DNA from: Kalaharituber pfeilii
Lineage: Eukaryota > Ascomycota > Pezizomycetes > Pezizales > Pezizaceae
Length of the DNA: 11,664 nucleotides
Assembly: GCA_015179045.1 (NCBI GenBank)
Contig: WHUZ01000328.1
Span: forward strand, 1 to 11,664
Direction: 5' to 3'
This document shows, in pieces, positions 6,930 through 11,664 of the stretch. A program made the translations under genes and the position numbers. Under the pieces are notes generated by a model. The model was not told the origin of the DNA and ran no database searches. It saw only the letters and a list, made by a program, of their open reading frames with translations. Every line of letters starts with the position of its first letter. Within the stretch, counting starts at the first letter, position 1.

Positions 6930-8690
6930 ATGTTGGCTCAAGAAGGCTCCTCTACATGCTTGATCACCTAGAGTGACCTCTCCCCAGGAGCTCAAGGATT
7001 GGCAAGGAAATACACTATGCAGCAGTTACAGCTAAAATCTCTCCCTGCCCCCTCCATACATGAGGATGATGACTATGCTGATAATAATATAGAAAGCACT
7101 CACAGCAGTTTGGCACTCAGCTATGCTAATCCTGCTAATGTATCCAAGCATGCTGTGGGAAAGCAACAATAAACCCGTATCCCCAAGCCAGGAAAGGTCT
7201 CAAAGATTCATGCTCCAATGCACAACTACCTTTGAGTAAGCTCTCTACTTAGGAGAGTGTTTAATTCTACAAGCCCCGTCACCATCTAGGCAGAAGACTC
7301 TACTCTTCGACAGAAGGTTCACCAACTCGCCGCAACCATAAGTCAGACAGTATATGAAAAAACAGCCGAAGCTAGGACAGAGGCTGAACGAGTCTCTACT
7401 GACATAGCCAACCTCTGAAATGAACAGGCAAACATAACTCACCAAATCAAGAACTACGTGGATCGCTACTATAGTGAGCTAGGATAGCACATCACTCAAG
7501 TATGTGACTATATAGGTCTTCTGACTCAGGCATTTCAAGGTAATGTATCCACTCCACTTTCTCAAAGCTAACAAGAACTATCAGCTGTAATAGGCTAGTT
7601 GGGTCAACTACTGGCTAGTATGTGAAACTACATACTACAGCAGCTATCATTCTAACCAGTGACTACCCTGCAGCCTCAGCAATCACTGCAACAACAGCAA
7701 CGCTCAGCAGCCCCTACCAGACCAAATTCAGGCCCAGGATCTCCAGAAAGTTCCCCATAGGGTCTCTTCTGCCAGGCACTAGTGGCGCTAGTACTCCTCC
7801 CCCTTGTATGCCTCCACATATGTCCCAAAGACTGCAGGACCCAACTCCTCCTCTACTACCACCTCATTTCCCAGTCGGCATGCAGATGCCTTGGGATGCT
7901 CCACTCCTACCCCAATCCAAAATTCCCGCTCCTGACAAGTAGGGTAGGGATATAAAGGAGCTTGACAACTTCCTCTACTAGGTCGAGCATTAGATCCGAA
8001 GCTAACATCTCATCAGTAACCAAGAGTGCTACAATGCACTCTCATATTATCTCAAGGGCCCTGCTCTTACCCTCGTCGAACAACATCCTCCTACTATGTA
8101 TTATGACATGCTTACTACCTGTACAAGAAGTTCCAAAATTCTGTGCTATCTCCAAGCTGCCCAAAAGATTTAGACTATGAAACAAACAGAGCATATGCAA
8201 GACTTCTTAATCAAAATCGACGAATACAACAGTATGGCAAATATCCCCACCCTGTCCTCATCTTCTATATATCTACTAATATTAACGATAAAGTATGATG
8301 ACTTCTCTCTAGCCACCCAGCTGCAAGAAGAACTGGAGCTGTGAAGGAAATGGCCACTGAGATTGCCAATGATATCGCTTCTCCAGCAAATGCTCTGCCC
8401 CCACCACATCTCGAGAAATCCTACTAGTGGACCTTACAAAGTAGGAAAGATACTGCTACCTTTATATCAAAAAATAAAAGAAACGATAACATTCCTGAAG
8501 AACTGATCTAGGAATAGAAGGCAAATAATCAATGTATCAAGTGTAGAAAGAATGGACACTAGATTACATCATGTTGGAAAAGAAATGGTAGAACCGAAGG
8601 AGATAGGAATATAAAGGAATGATATGAAACCGAAGCAAAGAAAGAAGACAAAGAGGAAGTAAAAACTCTAGAGTCTCGAATCTCCTAGCC
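6930..8690 (+). pseudogene. gag of copy C (capsid and zinc knuckle), broken
   Basis: Gag forms the particle and binds the element RNA. One frame runs from ATG 6930 to about 7750: an acidic N-terminus (EDDDYADN), a helical stretch (VHQLAATISQTVYEKTAEA) and a Gln-rich run (QPQQSLQQQQ). A frameshift near 7740 leads into a Pro-rich linker (PPPCMPPHM) and a capsid-like segment with NALSYYLKG and EHMQDFLIKIDEYNSM. A second frameshift near 8337 leads to VKEMATEIAND and a CCHC zinc knuckle at 8533-8574: CIKC, four residues, His, four residues, Cys. The residue after the His is a TAG. I count about 22 in-frame stops, nearly all TAA or TAG, with Gln the likely original for most. Start choice rests on the first ATG of the long consistent frame after the leader. 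Confidence 0.85.
8533..8574 (+). other. CCHC zinc knuckle of gag (nucleocapsid)
   Basis: Spacing C-x2-C-x4-H-x4-C is exact, with Cys codons at 8533, 8542 and 8572 and His at 8557. This is the retroelement RNA-binding knuckle. A TAG at 8560-8562 follows the His directly. Confidence 0.93.
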
Positions 8691-9624
8691 CAAGAAGAAA
8701 AGGACAGACCAGGCCATCTCAAGATATAGGCCATTGATGGTTCCGAGAGGATTACCGAGCTGTCTAATTCGGAAAACTAGATGGGGACCCTGCTCAGCCT
8801 GGTAGGACTCCCTGTTATAGTGACCTCCTCAGTTGTGAGGTAAAATTCAAGACTGGAGGACCGTCAGGGCTATCATGGACGTACAGCCTTTGCACTGATT
8901 GTTTCTTTAGTATTAGGTAAGGAATTAGGGTTGAGGCTATGAGTAAGGCCTGTAAAGATCAAGTAAGGTAATGGCTCCCTTCTCTTTGGTAGTTCTTTCA
9001 TTGTGAATACTTCGTTTTCGTTCTCTGGCATTCCAGTCCCTGATTCTGTTTCTTCTGCTTTGGATTATGTGCATTCTATTGGCATTCTGGAAAAACCTGA
9101 TAAGGTCTCTGTTGATTTCGTTTCGTCCTCTGTTTTGAACTTATCTCTATTTATTTTCGATTTTGACACTAAAGTTATGGATATCAGTGACAGGGAATAC
9201 ATCATTGGCTTATCTTAGTTGAAAGAAAATAGATTTTCTGTTGATTACATTAATAGCATTCTGAAACATGGCATGTTTGATATTCCTTGTACCCATATTA
9301 ATTTGCCTTCTGTCTCTGTTCTTGCTGAATCTGATAATACCTTTAAGGAGGGTGATATTCTGTTATTACTTGATGCATGCGAGCACTACTCATGATACTC
9401 TGATGTTTTTTCTGATAAACAGACATGCCGTTTACTTCCTCACTGAAGCTGGGATCATGAAATCCTGTTTGACAACCCGAATGCGAAACTTTCCCATAGT
9501 CTGGTATATAAGATGACCTAGGAAGAAGATGAGGCTCTTTAGAGATATATCAATGAATACCTATCAACAGGGAAGATATAAAGGTTAAGATCAAAAGCAG
9601 CTTCACTGATTCTTTTTGTGTGAA

Positions 9625-10230
9625 AGAAAGATGGGTCTCTTTGACTGTGTGTTGACTATAGGGTACTAAACAAACTCACCATTCCGAATAAATACCCTCT
9701 ACGCTTAATGTCGGAACTCCTCAAGAAGACCTAAGGCAGTAAATGGTTTACCAAACTCAATCTCAAGAATAGCTATAACCTTATCTGAATTAAGTCAGGT
9801 GACGAATGGAAGACGGCTTTTAAAACATCCAAAGGCCTATTTGAGTACACAGTCATGCCATTCGGACTCATTAATGCACCTGCTTCCTTCCAAGAAATGA
9901 GGGATGAGATTCTCATTGGCATCGATGGAGTTGTTTGGTATTTGGATGACATCTTAATCTATGGAGGCAAAACTGAACGAGACCATCAAAGGATAGTGGA
10001 AGAAGTGCTCGCTAAATTGAGTGAACATGGGCTCATGGTCAACCTGGCCAAGTATAAGTTCTATGTGCATGAAACCATATTCTTTACTCATCTGATTAAT
10101 GGCCTTGAGATTAAGATGGATCCAGCCAAACTCTCTACCATTCATGACTAGCCATAGTTGATAAAGAAAAAGGAGGTGCAAGCCTTCCTAGGCTTTGCTA
10201 ACTACTACTACCGATTTGTTCTGAACTATT
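9625..10230 (+). other. Reverse transcriptase domain of copy C
   Basis: Motifs in order: CVDYR (9648-9662), motif A as TKLNL with the catalytic Asp replaced by Asn (9759-9761, AAT), TSKGLFEYTVMPFGL and NAPASFQE (from 9829), YLDD intact at 9939-9950, and KKKEVQAFLGFANYY near the end. The Asp-to-Asn change is a G-to-A transition, so this RT would be dead even with every stop suppressed. Stops at 10149 and 10155 fall where copy A has TGG (468-470) and CAG (474-476). Confidence 0.93.
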
Positions 10231-10239
10231 CTGCTACTA

Positions 10240-10745
10240 CTCAACTACTTACGACCTTGACTAGAAACATACCCTTTATATGAGAGACAGAGCAGCAAGC
10301 CACTTTTAAGGAACTCAAAAACAAGTTTATGACTGCCCTCATACTATGACAGTTCGATTGATCTCTGCCTACGATTGTAGAAACTGACTGCTTAGACCAG
10401 GCATTAGCTAGCATCTTAAGCCAATATCATACCAAGGACAATATTACTACCCTACACCCATATAACTACTACTTCTGAATACTGACTTCTACTGAACGAA
10501 ACTACTCTATCTATGACAAGGAATTACTAGTAATCTTTGATTGCCTGTATAAGAAATGGAGGATAGAGTTACTGGGAATTAAGTTTATCATTTTTACTGA
10601 CCATTACGTACTAAAGTACTTCACTACCAAACAATGCCTCAATAGCCAATAAGCAAACTGGAGCCAGAAACTTTTCGAATTTAACTATGTCATCAAATAT
10701 ATTCCAGGAAAGCTTAACGGCAAAGTGGATGCACTCTTTCGATGA
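10240..10745 (+). other. RNase H domain of copy C
   Basis: Acidic residues expected for catalysis are present: Asp in ETDCLDQALASIL (10386-10388), Glu in YDKELLV (10521-10523) and Asp in FTDH (10599-10601). The domain ends with FNYVIKYIPGKLNGKVDAL, the usual end of Ty3/gypsy RNase H. In-frame stops break it, including TAA 10650-10652, where copy B still has CAA (5646-5648). Confidence 0.92.
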
Positions 10746-10889
10746 ACTGGTGATGCCACCTCTGGCAGCATCGAACAACTATTTAAGGATGGGCAACTGC
10801 TGATTGATGAAGAGGCAGGTGAGGCAGAAGACATGTGGGGTGATATCCCTAGAGTCAACTGCGATAAATGGGTAAAAAATAATGACAGA

Positions 10890-11664
10890 CTCCTTATGGT
10901 ACCTGAGCAATACTGACTGGAAGTGTTACAATAGTGCCACGATAGTAATGTGGCTAGACACTGGAGTGTGTACCAAAAACAGGAATTCCTCTCTCGAAAC
11001 TTCTACTGGAACGGCTAGAAAGACCAAGTGGCTGATTATGTTGCCAGTTGTGCAGCCTGCCTAAAGTCCAAAGCCAACCAACATCCAAGGTAAACTAGAC
11101 TTATGTCAATGTCTACTGGTACGAAGCCTTGAGAGGAGATAGCTATGGACTTTGTAAAAGAACTACCAGAATCAGAGGGCTTTAACGCTATTTTAGTTGT
11201 TATAGACCGGTTTACCAAAATATAATACTATATACTGGCCAGGAACACTTGGACAACCTAAGACGTTGTCAACACTTTCATCAACGATGTCTTCAAGCAA
11301 TTTGGTCTACCTCTACATATTACCTCTGACCATAGATCACAATTCACCTTAGTCCTCTTAAAAGAAATAACCTCAAAACTTGATATAGGACTCTGACTTA
11401 GCACTGCTTACCACTCCCAGACTGATGGACTCTCTGAACGAGCAATACAGACTCTCAAACAGTATCTCCGCATCTATTGCCATGACCAACAAAGCCGATA
11501 GGTAACTTGACTACCTCTAGCTGAGTTCACTTACAATTCTACTACTACTTCAACCCATGGCTACAGCCCTTTTCGCTCTTTATATGGATTCGATCCTAAA
11601 GTGATTTACCTCTCGGATAACAATACTTATACCTCCCCGGCAGCTGAAGACTAGCTTGATAGGA
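10890..11664 (+). other. Integrase domain of copy C, partial
   Basis: The N-terminal HHCC zinc site is complete: His at 10938 and 10959, Cys at 11049 and 11058 (CAAC). The catalytic core keeps Asp in AMDFVKELP (11148-11150), Asp in ITSDHRSQF (11328-11330) and Glu in GLSERAIQTL (11436-11438). There are 35 residues between the last two, the D,D-35-E spacing. HSQTDG and LAEFTYN follow as in other Ty3/gypsy integrases, then a segment like the SPFRSLYGFDP part before the C-terminal domain. Ten or so stops interrupt it. The end of integrase and any chromodomain are outside the window. Confidence 0.93.

Larger units (their letters stand above)
6314..11664 (+). mobile_element. Ty3/gypsy LTR retrotransposon (copy C), right end outside window
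   Basis: The order LTR, leader, gag with zinc knuckle, pre-RT region, RT, RNase H, integrase is that of Ty3/gypsy (Metaviridae); integrase follows RNase H, which excludes Ty1/copia. The rest of integrase, any chromodomain and the 3' LTR are beyond the window. All coding parts carry many nonsense changes, so the copy is non-autonomous and silent at the protein level. Copies A and B belong to the same or a closely related family. Confidence 0.93.
8733..11664 (+). pseudogene. pol of copy C (pre-RT, RT, RNase H, integrase), broken by stops, partial
   Basis: Pol copies element RNA into DNA and inserts it in the genome. A single frame holds the whole region: ITELSNSEN and TLLSLVGLPVIVTSS (from 8733), a pre-RT part with VPDSVSSALDYVHS (9003 on), SDVFSDKQ, then RT, RNase H and integrase. 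I find no frameshift over 2.9 kb but about 33 in-frame stops (TAG, TAA and TGA). Comparison with copies A and B, and family motifs, put these at Gln, Arg and Trp positions. The protease would lie near 8880-8960; FALIVSLVLG at 8889-8918 sits where a D-S/T-G motif is expected, but no such motif is seen. The N-terminal edge is uncertain because gag ends in another frame. The C-terminus is cut by the window. Confidence 0.92.

Noticed and set aside
7245..7445. Minus-strand open frame opposite gag
   Set aside because: It is a shadow of the gag frame, which has clear family features on the plus strand.
9268..9516. Hydrophobic plus-strand open frame in the pre-RT part of pol
   Set aside because: It is the T-rich pol sequence read one base out of phase; the real frame continues on both sides with pol motifs.
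10882..11218. Small open frames in the integrase region on both strands
   Set aside because: Both are out of phase with the integrase frame that holds HHCC and D,D-35-E residues.
8733..11664. Alternative genetic code that reads stops as amino acids
   Set aside because: The stops stand for at least three residues (Gln, Arg, Trp), and the same sites are CAA, CAG or TGG in sister copies. No single reassignment explains this.

Overview
The window reads as repeat-rich, gene-poor nuclear DNA, most likely from a filamentous fungus. It is dominated by decayed Ty3/gypsy LTR retrotransposon copies whose reading frames are broken mainly by stop codons at positions where Gln, Arg or Trp would be expected. 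That pattern of C-to-T and G-to-A change resembles repeat-induced point mutation (RIP) or a related silencing process. The fungal assignment rests on this signature and on the pol style; it is an inference. I see no intact host gene, tRNA, rRNA or CRISPR array.

Layout. Bases 1-560 hold a broken reverse transcriptase fragment (copy A, + strand). Bases about 560-5203 are an island of tandem arrays: a ~30-bp minisatellite (758-996), a ~55-bp minisatellite of 16 units with two alternating unit types (1273-2190), a 10-bp GA-rich array (2231-2330), a 12-bp array (2344-2403), a 124-bp duplication (2566-2817), a diffuse TTGAGCAT/ATATTGAG repeat field (2935-3282) and a 59-bp duplication (4846-4963). 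A possible degraded coding region lies at 3285-4650. Bases 5204-5668 hold a second pol fragment (copy B, end of RT plus RNase H), which begins almost exactly where copy A stops in the protein, so A and B may be one element split by the island.

At 5668/5669 copy B is cut by an inverted retrotransposon 5' end. Bases 5669-6297 (minus strand) and 6314-6892 (plus strand) are head-to-head copies of the same LTR and leader, separated by about 16 bp, with outward-facing TATA boxes. The right-hand copy leads into copy C, which runs off the right edge: leader, gag with a zinc knuckle (6930 to about 8690), then pol (about 8733 to beyond 11664) with RT, RNase H and integrase. From 8733 to the end, pol stays in one frame with about 33 in-frame stops and no frameshift that I can find. 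Integrase keeps its HHCC and D,D-35-E residues, while RT motif A has Asn in place of the catalytic Asp.

Nothing here looks able to make protein. The points of interest are the silencing footprint seen between copies, the 1.2-kb inverted LTR pair, and the nested arrays. I found no convincing new functional system.
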